A model generated the notes under the pieces. It was given only the letters and a program-made list of their open reading frames with translations, had not been told where the DNA came from and ran no database searches. A stretch of 64,000 nt of DNA from Comamonas odontotermitis (lineage in GTDB: Bacteria; Pseudomonadota; Gammaproteobacteria; Burkholderiales; Burkholderiaceae_C), in contig NZ_CP083451.1 in assembly GCF_020080045.1 (NCBI RefSeq), positions 930,001 through 994,000 of the forward strand, written 5' to 3'. The first letter of the stretch is position 1, and each line of letters starts with the position of its first letter. Positions 46,098-57,107 of the stretch are shown here, piece by piece. The translations under genes and the position numbers were made by a program.

Positions 46098-47111
46098 TTA
46101 CGCCACGGGTAGAGCGGTATTGTGGGCCCGGCTGGCCTCGTCGTGCCAGTCCACCAATGGCTGGGCTTCGGGCGCGATTCGGCTCTCGCCCAACTGGCTG
46201 ACGAACTGGCAGGCGCTGTACTGCGCGGCCTTGTTGTCGTAGTAACGGCTCCAGCGCTCGCGGTCTGCGAGGTGCTTTTCAGTGGTTGGCCAGCGCCTGA
46301 CCTGTGGGCTGGGGCCTCCCATGCCCATGCGCCAGGGCTTGCCGCTGACACGGGCGCGAAAGCATTGCTGCTGCACGCACAGCCGCTGGTACAGGGGATC
46401 TACCTGCAGCGCGGAAAACATGGCCTGCACATCGGCCTCGGCTGATCGCATGGGCCTGTGCGTGACGATGACGCGCAATCCTTTGGGAGTGCTGTAGAGG
46501 CGCAATCCCCAATCAGGGTGCTGGGCGGAGAATGCCGTGATGCGCTGGATGGCAGCTTCACGCGGGTCGGCCCGGTTGGCCGCGCTCTGGCGAGCATTGA
46601 GGTAGCGCTTGAACCACAGCAGCAGCACCAGCGCGGCAATCGCGAGGGAAACCCAGGCCACCATGCTCCAGCCCTGGGACTGCATCAGAAACCACCAGCC
46701 CAGTGCCACGACGGCGAGGGTGCCCAAGGGGCGCAGGCTCGGGGGCGGGGCCTCCTTCGGATAGTCGACATCGGCGATGGCAACATGGGGCGTATTGAGA
46801 CAGTGCGCGCCGTAGCTGTTGCGCGTCATCACTGTCTCCCCGCGCTGCTCCAGAATCTCTTCCCGGATCGGGGTCTCGCCATTGAGGCCATAGTCATTGA
46901 GGCCTTCCAGCCGCCGAAAGTGGCCGTCCAGATTGCGTAGCTTGGGAGCGGCAAGCGTCTGGTCCAGCGCGGCCTGCGCGCGCTCGCGGGCATGGGCTTC
47001 GGCAGCCTGTTGGCTTTCGTCGGACCAGCCCCAGCGTTGCACGGTCACGCCGTGGCGGATACCGGTCTCATGGCGCAAGCGCGTTTGCGCCCAGTAGTGT
47101 GGAATCTGCAT
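46098..47111 (-). CDS. Unknown protein with two central membrane helices
   Basis: A 337-residue protein. The N-terminal half has a charged helical region (about 30-60; ESQQAAEAHARERAQAAL). Two adjacent helices (about 128-147 and 150-167) lie in the middle, and a soluble C-terminal half carries Trp- and Arg-rich stretches (DRERWSRYYDNKAAQYSACQ). I do not recognise a family; the paired central helices suggest a hairpin in the membrane with both ends in the cytoplasm. It stands alone between mscS and lysS. The ATG at 47111 gives MQIPHYWAQTRL; a longer frame is possible. Confidence 0.8.
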   Translation of the reverse strand: MQIPHYWAQTRLRHETGIRHGVTVQRWGWSDESQQAAEAHARERAQAALDQTLAAPKLRNLDGHFRRLEGLNDYGLNGETPIREEILEQRGETVMTRNSYGAHCLNTPHVAIADVDYPKEAPPPSLRPLGTLAVVALGWWFLMQSQGWSMVAWVSLAIAALVLLLWFKRYLNARQSAANRADPREAAIQRITAFSAQHPDWGLRLYSTPKGLRVIVTHRPMRSAEADVQAMFSALQVDPLYQRLCVQQQCFRARVSGKPWRMGMGGPSPQVRRWPTTEKHLADRERWSRYYDNKAAQYSACQFVSQLGESRIAPEAQPLVDWHDEASRAHNTALPVA

Positions 47112-47197
47112 GGTCGCCAGTATATCGGCCTCACAAGCGGGGTTTATGTGGCACACCTGCGGGTGAGATTCCGTAAGGATGCAGCGGAGAGTGTATG

Positions 47198-47246
47198 AAA
47201 AAATAGCTCCCAGCGCTTATTGGTAAAGCGCTGGAAGCTATTTTTT
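47198..47246. terminator. Dispersed repeat acting as bidirectional terminator after lysS
   Basis: The best copy of the dispersed palindrome: left arm ATAGCT-C-CCAGCGCTT (47203-47218), short loop, right arm AAGCGCTGG-A-AGCTAT (47226-47241), with A6 before and T6 after. It is flanked by lysS and the unknown membrane protein gene, both on the minus strand, and would terminate lysS. Confidence 0.8.
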
Positions 47247-47275
47247 TGGAAGCGTACCGAGGGGCACGCACTGGC

Positions 47276-48817
<1,542 letters not shown>

Positions 48818-49059
48818 GAAGCAAGCCAGCATCGCGCTGGTAAACGGCCAAAACCCGTCATTTTAAGTTTTTTGACCGCGCCTGCGTCCACCAAAGCCGG
48901 AGTGCCCGACTGGGGCGCGGCTTTTCATGCCGTGGCCGGAGGGTTTTTGCATGCGTTTCTTGCCATGATCCGCATAGAATGGAGTAGTAGCGCCCGTGTT
49001 TATTGGGTTTTTAGCTTCATTTTATATAGCAACCAGGGCTTCGCCCTTGTGGGATATCG

Positions 49060-49617
49060 ATGCTTCTCCAGATTTTGTCGTTGTTGCTCAATGTTGTCGG
49101 GGGGCTGTTGACGGGTGCCTGCCTGCTGCGCTGGTACATGCAGCACCAGCGTGTCTCGTTCAACAACCCGCTCGGTCAGCTGGTATTGGCGCTTACCAGC
49201 TGGCTGGTGTTGCCACTGCGCAAGATCACCAAGGCCGTGCCGGGTGGTGACTGGGCCAGCGTGCTGGGGGCCTGGCTGGTGCAATGGGTGCAATTCCTGT
49301 TGCTGTGGCTGGTGGGCGGTGGCGTGGCTTCGGTGGCCGCCGTGTTCGTGGTGGCCACCATCGGCGTGGCCAATATCGCCATTTCCAGCATGGTGGTCAT
49401 TCTGCTGGTGCACTGCGTGCTGTCATGGCTGTCTACAGGCAATGCCGTCATCCAGGCGGTGTTCTACCAGCTCACCGCTCCGCTGCTGCGGCCGCTGCGC
49501 AAGGTCATTCCACTGGTGGGAGGGATTGACTTGTCGCCCATTGTGCTGATGGTGTTGCTGCAGATTGTGGCCATCGTGCTGGCGAATCTGCAGGCGCGAT
49601 TGCTGGTGGCCGTGTAG
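49060..49617 (+). CDS. YggT family integral membrane protein
   Basis: A 185-residue protein with two YggT repeats, each of paired helices: repeat one ends NPLGQLVLALTSWLVLPLRKI, repeat two ends YQLTAPLLRPLRKVIPLVGGIDLSP. Inner membrane. The family is linked to osmotic or potassium balance but has no proved mechanism. It is divergent from lysS and shares a bidirectional terminator with accD. Confidence 0.93.
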   Translation: MLLQILSLLLNVVGGLLTGACLLRWYMQHQRVSFNNPLGQLVLALTSWLVLPLRKITKAVPGGDWASVLGAWLVQWVQFLLLWLVGGGVASVAAVFVVATIGVANIAISSMVVILLVHCVLSWLSTGNAVIQAVFYQLTAPLLRPLRKVIPLVGGIDLSPIVLMVLLQIVAIVLANLQARLLVAV

Positions 49618-49619
49618 GC

Positions 49620-49643
49620 TGGAAATCTGGAAATCTGGAAATC
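49620..49643. repeat. Three-copy TGGAAATC tandem repeat
   Basis: Three perfect tandem copies of the 8-mer TGGAAATC just after the yggT stop. Possibly a slippage site; no function evident. Confidence 0.6.
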
Positions 49644-49667
49644 GCGCGCTGGTTGCACTCGGGCATG

Positions 49668-49697
49668 AAAAAAGCCAGCCGATCAGGCTGGCTTTTT
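49668..49697. terminator. Bidirectional terminator between yggT and accD
   Basis: AAAAAGCCAGCC and GGCTGGCTTTTT form a perfect 12-bp stem with a 5-nt loop, with A and T runs outside it, so both strands can terminate here. Confidence 0.9.
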
Positions 49698-49718
49698 GGT
49701 TGGTGCGTGAAGCAGGCG

Positions 49719-50591
49719 TCAAGCCACCGCGTCTGCCGGCAGGCGCTGGAGCATGGCCAGACTGCTGGAGATGCGGTCGCGCAGTTCACGGCGGTCGACG
49801 ATCATGTCCACGCCGCCCTTTTGCTGCAGGAACTCGGCGCGCTGGAAACCTTCGGGCAGCTTGACGCGCACGGTGTTCTCGATCACGCGGGGGCCGGCAA
49901 AGCCGATCAGTGCATTGGGCTCGGCCATGACGATGTCACCCATGAACGCAAAGCCTGCGGACACGCCGCCCATGGTCGGGTCGGTCAGCACGCTGATGTA
50001 GGGCAGGCCTTTCTTGGCAAATCGGGTGAGGGCGGCATTGGTCTTGGCCATCTGCATCAGGCTCAACAAACCTTCCTGCATGCGAGCGCCGCCGGTGGCG
50101 GTAAAGCAGACGAAGGGCACCTTCTGTTCCATGGCGGTTTCCACGCCACGCACAAAACGCTCTCCGACGACCGAGCCCATGGAGCCGCCCATGAATTCGA
50201 ATTCAAAGCAGGCTGCCACCAGGTTGACGCTCTTGACCGAGCCGCCCATCACCACCAATGCATCGGTCTCGCCGGTGTTTTCCAGCGCTTCTTTCAGGCG
50301 TTCGGGGTATTTGCGGCTGTCCTTGAACTTGAGGGCATCGACTGGCAGCACTTCCTGGCCGATTTCGTACCGGCCTTCGGCATCCAGAAACTGGTTCAGG
50401 CGCGCGCGGGCCGACATGCGATGGTGGTGACCGCATTTGGGGCAGACGCTGAAGTTCTGCTCCAGGTCGGTCTTGTACAGCACCGCTTCGCACGCGGGGC
50501 ACTTGATCCACAGGCCTTCAGGGATTTGACGGCGCTCTGCCGGGTCGGTGTGCTGGATCTTGGCGGGTAACAGTTTTTCTAGCCAGGACAT
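49719..50591 (-). CDS. accD: Acetyl-CoA carboxylase carboxyltransferase beta subunit
   Basis: A 290-residue AccD that, with AccA, transfers the carboxyl from biotin to acetyl-CoA for fatty acid synthesis. A zinc ribbon (Cys31, Cys34, Cys50, Cys53) precedes the crotonase-fold domain with GGARMQEG and [22 protein letters not shown] precedes the ATG at 50591. It ends the truA-trpF-trpB-trpA-accD row, an order typical of beta- and many other proteobacteria. trpA ends 67 bp upstream of the start. Confidence 0.97.
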   Translation of the reverse strand: MSWLEKLLPAKIQHTDPAERRQIPEGLWIKCPACEAVLYKTDLEQNFSVCPKCGHHHRMSARARLNQFLDAEGRYEIGQEVLPVDALKFKDSRKYPERLKEALENTGETDALVVMGGSVKSVNLVAACFEFEFMGGSMGSVVGERFVRGVETAMEQKVPFVCFTATGGARMQEGLLSLMQMAKTNAALTRFAKKGLPYISVLTDPTMGGVSAGFAFMGDIVMAEPNALIGFAGPRVIENTVRVKLPEGFQRAEFLQQKGGVDMIVDRRELRDRISSSLAMLQRLPADAVA

Positions 50592-50658
50592 GGTTCTTTC
50601 CTTTGCTTTTGCGCTCGGTGGGCCGCAGCACCAGAGTGCGAGCGGCCCGAGGGGCGCA

Positions 50659-51468
50659 TTATGCGTCAAGCGCCTTGCGAACGCCGCGCAAGAAGTCTGA
50701 AACGATGGGAACGACCTTCTCGTGCGGCTGGGTTTCAATCAGCTGGATGATGCGCGTACCGATCACCACCGCATCGGCCACCTTGCCGATGGCCTGTGCG
50801 GTCTGCGCATCTCGAATGCCAAAGCCAACGCCAACAGGGATGTGCACATGCTCGCGGATCTTGGGCAGCATGGCCTCGACTGCAGCGGTATCCAGCGTAC
50901 CGGCACCGGTCACGCCTTTGAGCGAGACGTAGTACACATAGCCACTGGCGACGCGCGCTACCTGCTGCATGCGCTCTGGCGTCGATGTAGGGGCCAGCAG
51001 GAAGATCAGATCCATGCCATGCTGACGCAGATCGGCGGCAAAGGCTTCGCATTCTTCGGGCGGGTAGTCTACCACCAGCACCCCATCCACTCCGGCGGCT
51101 GACGCATCGCGCACGAAGGTCCCTGCGCCGCGAAGCTGGTCATAGCGCTCCACCGGGTTGGCATAGCCCATCAGCACGACGGGCGTGACACTGTCCTTCT
51201 TGCGGAACTCGGCCACCATGGCCAGCACCTGCGCAAGGCCAATGCCCAGCGACAGCGCCTTTTCGCCAGCCTTCTGGATCACGATGCCATCGGCCATCGG
51301 GTCGGAGAAAGGCACGCCGAGTTCGATGACATCGGCGCCTGCTTCCACCATGCCGTGCATCAATGCGGGCGTGATGTCGGCGAACGGGAAACCCGCCGTG
51401 ACGTATGGAATCAAGGCCTTGCGGCCGGCCAGTGTCAACTGGTCAAACGTGGCTGCAATGCGGCTCAT
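50659..51468 (-). CDS. trpA: Tryptophan synthase alpha chain
   Basis: A 269-residue TIM barrel that cleaves indole-3-glycerol phosphate and passes indole to TrpB. Catalytic Glu49 ([11 protein letters not shown]) and Asp60 (PMADGI) are in place. Its ATG overlaps the trpB stop by 4 bp (ATGA), giving matched synthesis of the two subunits. Confidence 0.97.
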   Translation of the reverse strand: MSRIAATFDQLTLAGRKALIPYVTAGFPFADITPALMHGMVEAGADVIELGVPFSDPMADGIVIQKAGEKALSLGIGLAQVLAMVAEFRKKDSVTPVVLMGYANPVERYDQLRGAGTFVRDASAAGVDGVLVVDYPPEECEAFAADLRQHGMDLIFLLAPTSTPERMQQVARVASGYVYYVSLKGVTGAGTLDTAAVEAMLPKIREHVHIPVGVGFGIRDAQTAQAIGKVADAVVIGTRIIQLIETQPHEKVVPIVSDFLRGVRKALDA

Positions 51469-52733
51469 TTGGATGCTGCTCCTTTGACGGTGACGCCGCG
51501 GGCCGAAGGCTGGGTGTAGAAATCCACGCCTGACAGGTCGGCGACGGTGCCGATGTCCTTGTCGCCACGGCCGGACAGACTCACGAGGATGGATTGCTCG
51601 GGGCGCATGGTCTTGGCGAGCTTCATCGCGTAGGCGACGGCGTGGCTCGATTCCAGCGCAGGGATGATGCCTTCGGTGTGGCACAGGTAGTGGAAGGCGT
51701 CGAGCGCCTCCTGGTCGGTGATGCCGACGTACTGGGCGCGACCGATTTCCTGCAGCCAGGCGTGCTCAGGGCCGACGCCGGGGTAGTCGAGCCCAGCGCT
51801 GATCGAGTGGGTTTCGGTGATCTGGCCGTTTTCATCCTGCAGGATGTAGGTGCGATTGCCATGCAGCACGCCACTGGAGCCGCGCTGCAGCGACGCCGAG
51901 TGCTTGCCGCTGTCCAGGCCTTCGCCTGCAGCCTCCACGCCGATCAGTCGCGTGTTCTCGTAAGGGATATAGGGGTAGAAGATGCCCATGGCGTTGCTGC
52001 CACCGCCCACGCAGGCCACGACGGCGTCGGGCTGTTCGGCCGCCATGTTCTGCTCTTTGAACAGCTGGGGCATCTGCTCCAGGCATTCGTTGCCGATCAC
52101 GCTCTGGAAATCGCGCACCATCGTCGGGTAGGGGTGCGGGCCCGCCACGGTGCCGATGATGTAGAAGGTGTTGTCCACATTGGCCACCCAGTCGCGCATG
52201 GCTTCGTTGAGTGCGTCTTTCAGCGTCTTGCTGCCCGATTCGACCGGCACTACGGTGGCGCCCAGCAGTTTCATGCGGTAGACATTGGGGCTCTGGCGCT
52301 TGATGTCTTCGCTGCCCATGTAAACCACGCATTCGAGGCCGTAGCGCGCGCAGATGGTCGCCGTGGCCACACCGTGCTGGCCAGCGCCAGTCTCGGCGAT
52401 GATGCGCGGCTTGCCCATGCGCTTGGCGAGCATGGCCTGGCCGATCACGTTGTTGATCTTGTGCGCGCCGGTGTGGTTCAAGTCCTCGCGCTTGAGGTAG
52501 ATCTGCGCGCCCCCCATTTCGCGCGACATGCGCGCTGCGTGGTAGACGGGCGACGGGCGGCCCACGTAGTGCGCCAGTTCGTACTGGAATTCGCGCAGGA
52601 ATTCCGGGTCGTTCTGGTAGCGGTCGTAGGCCTCACGCAGTTCGGTGAGCGCGTGGGTCAGGGTTTCGCTGGCGAAGGAGCCGCCATAGGGGCCGAAATG
52701 GCCTGCGGCATCGGGTTGCTGGTATTCAAACAT
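51465..52733 (-). CDS. trpB: Tryptophan synthase beta chain
   Basis: A 422-residue PLP enzyme that joins indole and serine to make tryptophan. PLP lysine Lys92 lies in [10 protein letters not shown]; the phosphate loop is [10 protein letters not shown]. The start MFEYQQPDA (ATG 52733) overlaps the 3' end of trpF by 8 bp. trpA follows with a 4-bp overlap. Confidence 0.98.
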   Translation of the reverse strand: MFEYQQPDAAGHFGPYGGSFASETLTHALTELREAYDRYQNDPEFLREFQYELAHYVGRPSPVYHAARMSREMGGAQIYLKREDLNHTGAHKINNVIGQAMLAKRMGKPRIIAETGAGQHGVATATICARYGLECVVYMGSEDIKRQSPNVYRMKLLGATVVPVESGSKTLKDALNEAMRDWVANVDNTFYIIGTVAGPHPYPTMVRDFQSVIGNECLEQMPQLFKEQNMAAEQPDAVVACVGGGSNAMGIFYPYIPYENTRLIGVEAAGEGLDSGKHSASLQRGSSGVLHGNRTYILQDENGQITETHSISAGLDYPGVGPEHAWLQEIGRAQYVGITDQEALDAFHYLCHTEGIIPALESSHAVAYAMKLAKTMRPEQSILVSLSGRGDKDIGTVADLSGVDFYTQPSARGVTVKGAASK

Positions 52734-53457
52734 GGAAAGGGTTCTGTGCAAGAAGCGCGTCTGCCGCACGCACGGCGGCGACGAACTGGTGGATCTTGTC
52801 GGCGTCCTTGGTGCCCTTGACGGGTTGGCCGTCGGGCCCGGTGGCTTCGACGCCGGAGCTCACATCAACCGCGAGCGAAATGCAGCGCGGCCTGACCTGC
52901 ACAATGCCATCGGTCACGTTTGCAGGCGTGAGTCCACCAGACAAAACGAGATGAGAGGCTACGTTTGTTGGAAGCAGTGACCAATTGAATGCCTTGCCGC
53001 CACCACCGAATCCGTCGACATGGGCGTCGAGCAGAATGGCCTTGGCTTGTGAATATCGATGTGCGTATTCTACGAGGTCAAACTCTGCCGCAGCGTCGCC
53101 AAGGGGTATGCGCGCCGCCCGCAGGAATGCACGGGCGCCGCCCGCCGTAGCGGCAAGGCACTGCTGCGGCGACTCATCTCCATGAAATTGAGCAATGGCG
53201 CCCGGTACATGGTCGCAGGCAGCTATTACTTTTGAAGGCTCTTCGTTGACGAACAGCAGTACCGGCGTGACAAATGCAGGCAGGCGCCGGGCCAGCTTGG
53301 CAGCACGCTCCACGCTGACTGCACGCGGGCTTTTGGCATACAGCACAAAGCCGATGGCGTCGGCACCGGCGGCCACGGCTGCGTCCACGTCGGCCTCGCG
53401 CGTCAGGCCGCAGATCTTGATGCGTGTACGGGCAGGGAAGGGGGTTGTGTGCATCAT
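52726..53457 (-). CDS. trpF: Phosphoribosylanthranilate isomerase
   Basis: A 243-residue TIM barrel for the Amadori rearrangement of PRA in tryptophan synthesis. Catalytic Cys16 is in KICGLTRE and the catalytic Asp is in [12 protein letters not shown]. Slightly longer than E. coli's fused domain. It begins 3 bp after truA and overlaps trpB by 8 bp. ATGs at 53457 and 53454 are adjacent. Confidence 0.96.
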   Translation of the reverse strand: MMHTTPFPARTRIKICGLTREADVDAAVAAGADAIGFVLYAKSPRAVSVERAAKLARRLPAFVTPVLLFVNEEPSKVIAACDHVPGAIAQFHGDESPQQCLAATAGGARAFLRAARIPLGDAAAEFDLVEYAHRYSQAKAILLDAHVDGFGGGGKAFNWSLLPTNVASHLVLSGGLTPANVTDGIVQVRPRCISLAVDVSSGVEATGPDGQPVKGTKDADKIHQFVAAVRAADALLAQNPFHV

Positions 53458-53460
53458 GCT

Positions 53461-54279
53461 TCAGGCAAACCAGTCAAAGGAAACGGCCTGGGTGGGCAGG
53501 CCCCACTGTGCATCGTACTGGGGACCGAGAAAATACAGGCCGTCTGGCGAAAATGTGGGGGCGGCCATTTCACGGCTCCGTGCATTCAGCACTTCCTGCA
53601 TCCATTCGGGCGGCTTTACGCCCTGGCCGATCATGATGAGGCAGCCCATGATGTTGCGGATCATGTGGTGGAGGAAGGCGCTGCCCTGAAAATCAAACCG
53701 CCAGTAGCACGAGGGCACGCCGTCGCGCGCGCTGCTGGGGCGCATCGGGCTATGGGCGATGTCGATGGCATACAGCGTCTTGACGGGCGACTTGGCCTGG
53801 CAGCCTGCAGCGCGGAACGACGAAAAATCATGCTCGCCCAGCAAGAACAGCACGGCCTGCTGCATGGCGGCAAGATCGAGCGGCTGAAACACCCAGCCGA
53901 CGCGGCCAAACTCGACACTCGGGCGCACCGGCGATTGCAGCAGCGCATAGCCATAGCGGCGCGAAGTGGCGCAGGCGCGGCTGTGAAAAGCCTCGGGAAC
54001 GGCGCGCGCCCACTGCACGGCAATGTCCTTGGGCAAAAAAGTGTTGGTGCCGCGCACCCATGAGGCCTCGGTGCGCTCCACCGGCGCGTCGAAATGCACG
54101 ACCTGCATCAGGCCGTGTACGCCGGCATCGGTGCGGCCGGCGCAGATGGTTGAGATGGGGGAAGCGGCGAAGCGGCCCAGGGCCGCTTCGAGATGGTCTT
54201 GGACGGTGCGGCCGGATGGCTGGCTCTGCCAGCCCTGGTACGCCTGCCCGTTATAGGTGATACCCAGTGCGATGCGCAT
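53461..54279 (-). CDS. truA: tRNA pseudouridine(38-40) synthase TruA
   Basis: A 272-residue enzyme that makes pseudouridine at positions 38-40 of tRNAs. Catalytic Asp51 is in CAGRTDAGVHG; FLHHMIRNIMG is the second mark. The start MRIALGITYNG is canonical; an ATG 12 bp upstream is in frame. It heads the trpFBA-accD cluster. In many relatives fimV precedes truA; here the gene is divergent from dnaB. Confidence 0.96.
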   Translation of the reverse strand: MRIALGITYNGQAYQGWQSQPSGRTVQDHLEAALGRFAASPISTICAGRTDAGVHGLMQVVHFDAPVERTEASWVRGTNTFLPKDIAVQWARAVPEAFHSRACATSRRYGYALLQSPVRPSVEFGRVGWVFQPLDLAAMQQAVLFLLGEHDFSSFRAAGCQAKSPVKTLYAIDIAHSPMRPSSARDGVPSCYWRFDFQGSAFLHHMIRNIMGCLIMIGQGVKPPEWMQEVLNARSREMAAPTFSPDGLYFLGPQYDAQWGLPTQAVSFDWFA

Positions 54280-54439
54280 GGCGCCGATCATAACTGGTGA
54301 TGCCGTGCTGGTAGCGGAGCAGGGGCCCTACCAGAGCGGGCAAGGGCCGGGCGGTGGGCGAGGCATTCGAGTTGCGCTATTCTTGCCGCATGGCACCGGC
54401 ACCGATCCGGTGCATTTCTATTGCTGGAACCCTTCCCCC

Positions 54440-55849
54440 ATGTCAGAGACCTTCCCCCCGATGGACGACGCGTTCATCACCCCCGACAAACAGGTGGCGC
54501 AGTTGCGCATTCCGCCGCATTCCATCGAATCGGAATCGAGCGTGCTGGGTGGCCTGCTGCTTGACAACAACGCCTGGGACCGGGTGGGCGACGTACTGGC
54601 CGAAGACAACTTCTACCGCCATGAGCACAAGCTGATCTTCACCGCCATCGCCAGCATGATCAACGCAGGCAAGCCCGCCGACGTGATCACTGTCTACGAA
54701 CATCTGCAGGGCATCGGCAAGGCCGAAGAAGTAGGGGGGCTGGCCTATCTGAACCAGTTGGCGCAGTACGTGCCCAGCGCCACCAATATCCGCCGCTACG
54801 GCGAAATCGTGCGGGAACGCTCCATTTTGCGCAAACTGGTGACGGCCAGCGACGAAATCGCCACCAACGCCTTCAATCCGCAGGGCAAGACGGTGGACCG
54901 CGTGCTGGACGAGGCCGAGCAGAAGATCTTTGCCATTGGCGAAGAAGGCTCGCGCATGAAGCAGGGCTTCCAGTCGCTGGACACCCTGGTGGTCGACTTG
55001 CTTGACCGCGTGCAGGAGATGGCGGACAACCCGGTCGATGTGACTGGCGTGCCCACGGGCTTTGTCGATCTGGACCGGATGACCAGTGGCCTGCAGGCGG
55101 GCGACCTGGTGGTGCTGGCGGCACGTCCGTCCATGGGCAAGACCTCGTTTGCGGTGAACATTGCCGAGCATGTGGCGCTCAACGAGGGGCTGCCGGTGGC
55201 GGTGTTCTCTATGGAAATGGGCGCGGCCCAGCTGGCGGTGCGTATCGTCGGCTCGATCGGCCGCGTCAACCAGGGCAATCTGCGCACCGGCAAGCTGACC
55301 GATGAGGAATGGCCGCGTCTGTCCGAGGCGATCGAGCGCCTGCGCACCGTCAGCCTGCACATCGATGAAACACCGGGCCTTACGCCATCGGAGCTGCGCG
55401 CCAATGCGCGGCGCCTCGCGCGCCAGTGCGGCAAGCTGGGCCTGATTGTGGTCGACTACCTGCAGCTGATGAGCGGCTCGGGCAGCGCTGCCTCATCGGA
55501 CAACCGCGCCACCGAGCTGGGCGAAATCTCGCGTGGCCTGAAGATGCTGGCCAAGGAGCTGCAATGCCCGGTGATCGCGCTGTCGCAGCTCAACCGTTCG
55601 GTGGAGCAGCGCACCGACAAGCGGCCCATGATGTCTGACCTGCGCGAATCGGGCGCCATTGAGCAGGACGCGGACATCATCATGTTCATCTACCGCGACG
55701 ACTACTACAACAAGGAGAGCAACGAGCCCAATGTTGCCGAGGTCATCATCGGCAAGCAGCGTAACGGGCCGACGGGTACCGTCAAGCTCTTCTTCCAGAA
55801 GAACCAGACCCGTTTCGAGAACCTGGCTGTGGGCGCAGACGATTATTGA
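54440..55849 (+). CDS. dnaB: Replicative DNA helicase DnaB
   Basis: A 469-residue hexameric helicase that unwinds DNA at the replication fork. N-terminal domain (about 25-125) for primase contact, then a RecA fold with Walker A ARPSMGKTS (about 228-236), Walker B LIVVDYLQLM and QLNRSVEQR. No intein interrupts it. Long in-frame extension upstream is non-coding in character; ATG 54440 gives MSETFPPMDD. Confidence 0.97.
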   Translation: MSETFPPMDDAFITPDKQVAQLRIPPHSIESESSVLGGLLLDNNAWDRVGDVLAEDNFYRHEHKLIFTAIASMINAGKPADVITVYEHLQGIGKAEEVGGLAYLNQLAQYVPSATNIRRYGEIVRERSILRKLVTASDEIATNAFNPQGKTVDRVLDEAEQKIFAIGEEGSRMKQGFQSLDTLVVDLLDRVQEMADNPVDVTGVPTGFVDLDRMTSGLQAGDLVVLAARPSMGKTSFAVNIAEHVALNEGLPVAVFSMEMGAAQLAVRIVGSIGRVNQGNLRTGKLTDEEWPRLSEAIERLRTVSLHIDETPGLTPSELRANARRLARQCGKLGLIVVDYLQLMSGSGSAASSDNRATELGEISRGLKMLAKELQCPVIALSQLNRSVEQRTDKRPMMSDLRESGAIEQDADIIMFIYRDDYYNKESNEPNVAEVIIGKQRNGPTGTVKLFFQKNQTRFENLAVGADDY

Positions 55850-55885
55850 GGAATCGCCCTTGCAGTACCGCAGGGCCATTCAAAA

Positions 55886-55979
55886 CAATAGCTGGCCGCG
55901 TAAGGTCTCCTTGGCTTTCAAGCGAAAAAGCATCTGAAAGTGAAAAGGGCAATGCACTGCCAGCTTCTATTTTTATAGC
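55886..55979. repeat. Diverged ATAGC-type repeat after dnaB
   Basis: Begins AATAGCTGGCCGCG and ends CTGCCAGCTTCTATTTTTATAGC, with a longer centre than other copies. The two ends are partly inverted. Probably an expanded member of the dispersed family lying between dnaB and the convergent LysR gene. Confidence 0.4.
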
Positions 55980-56023
55980 GATCTCTTCAGTTACAGCCTT
56001 GTGCAGGGCGGCCGTTTTCTTGG

Positions 56024-56926
56024 CTAAGGCCCGCTTTGCTGGCTTTGCGCCACCACCCAGCTCTCGAACGCCTGCAATGCCTGCGATGGCTCCCGGTAGG
56101 TGGGGTAGCTGAACCAGTAGCTTTGCGTGCCAGGCGAGGTATGGCTGTGGGCAGGTACCACCTGGCCGGCGTCCAGCGCGGGTTGCACCAGCACTTCGGG
56201 TACCAGACCGACGCCCAGGCCGGCGCTGGCCGCCATGATGACCATCGAAAACAGCTCGTAACGCGGCCCGCGTGAGGCCTGCACCGAGTAATCCCAGCCC
56301 AGTTGTGCATACCAGTCGCGCCAAGCATTGGGGCGGCTCTCCAGCCCGATGTGGACGAGATGGCGCCAATCTGCCTCCGCGCCCAGTGCGTGTTGCTCTG
56401 CGAATGCCGGACTGCACACGGGGATGCAGGCTCCGTCTTGAGCAATGCGCTGGCCCTGGGTCTGCGCCCAGAGGCCGTCGCCCGAGTAGATGGCGCCGTC
56501 AAAACCGCTTTCCTCAAAGGCAAATGGCTCCGAGCGCACTGACAGGTGCACATGGATATCGGGGTGCAGCTTGGCGAAGGCTGGCAGGCGCGGCACCAGC
56601 CACTGCGTGGCAAAGCTGGAGACGACGGCCAGATGGATGGCATAGCCCTGGGCGCGGCTGTTGGCGATCTCCTGCGTATCGCGCTCCAGGCCATTGAGAT
56701 GCAGGCGCACCCGCTGGGCATATCGTTTTCCCGCATCGGTGAGCATCACGCGGCGTTTGTGCCGTACGAAAAGCGGCACGCCCAGGCGGTCCTCCAGAGC
56801 CGCCACATGGCGGCTGACGGCGCTGGCAGTCAGCGCCAACTCGTTGGCAGCACGGGAAAAATTGCCGTGACGAGCTGATGCCTCGAAGGCCATCAACAGC
56901 CCGATATTGGGGATCGCGTTGCGCAT
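56024..56926 (-). CDS. LysR-family regulator (GcvA-like), divergent from the catabolic genes
   Basis: A 300-residue LysR-type regulator of the GcvA group: a winged helix at about 6-66 (NFSRAANELALTASAVSRHVAALE) and an effector domain (80-295). It is divergent, with 181 bp between, from the binding protein and oxidation genes that follow, and is their likely regulator. ATG 56926 (MRNAIPNIG) is preferred over an in-frame start upstream. Confidence 0.93.
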   Translation of the reverse strand: MRNAIPNIGLLMAFEASARHGNFSRAANELALTASAVSRHVAALEDRLGVPLFVRHKRRVMLTDAGKRYAQRVRLHLNGLERDTQEIANSRAQGYAIHLAVVSSFATQWLVPRLPAFAKLHPDIHVHLSVRSEPFAFEESGFDGAIYSGDGLWAQTQGQRIAQDGACIPVCSPAFAEQHALGAEADWRHLVHIGLESRPNAWRDWYAQLGWDYSVQASRGPRYELFSMVIMAASAGLGVGLVPEVLVQPALDAGQVVPAHSHTSPGTQSYWFSYPTYREPSQALQAFESWVVAQSQQSGP

Positions 56927-57107
56927 AGGGGTAGGTACTTTGTTCGGAAAACGCAATATGTCTGGCTATTTTCGCATTTTGCTGTTCCTGATTGTTCACA
57001 TAGCATTTTTAGCTATTGATGGTCTGTGGCCCGGCAGGCGGCAGACCGCGAACCCCAGCCTGCAACGCACCAGAGCAGTGCGGGCGGCACAACAGGAGAC
57101 ATCACCC

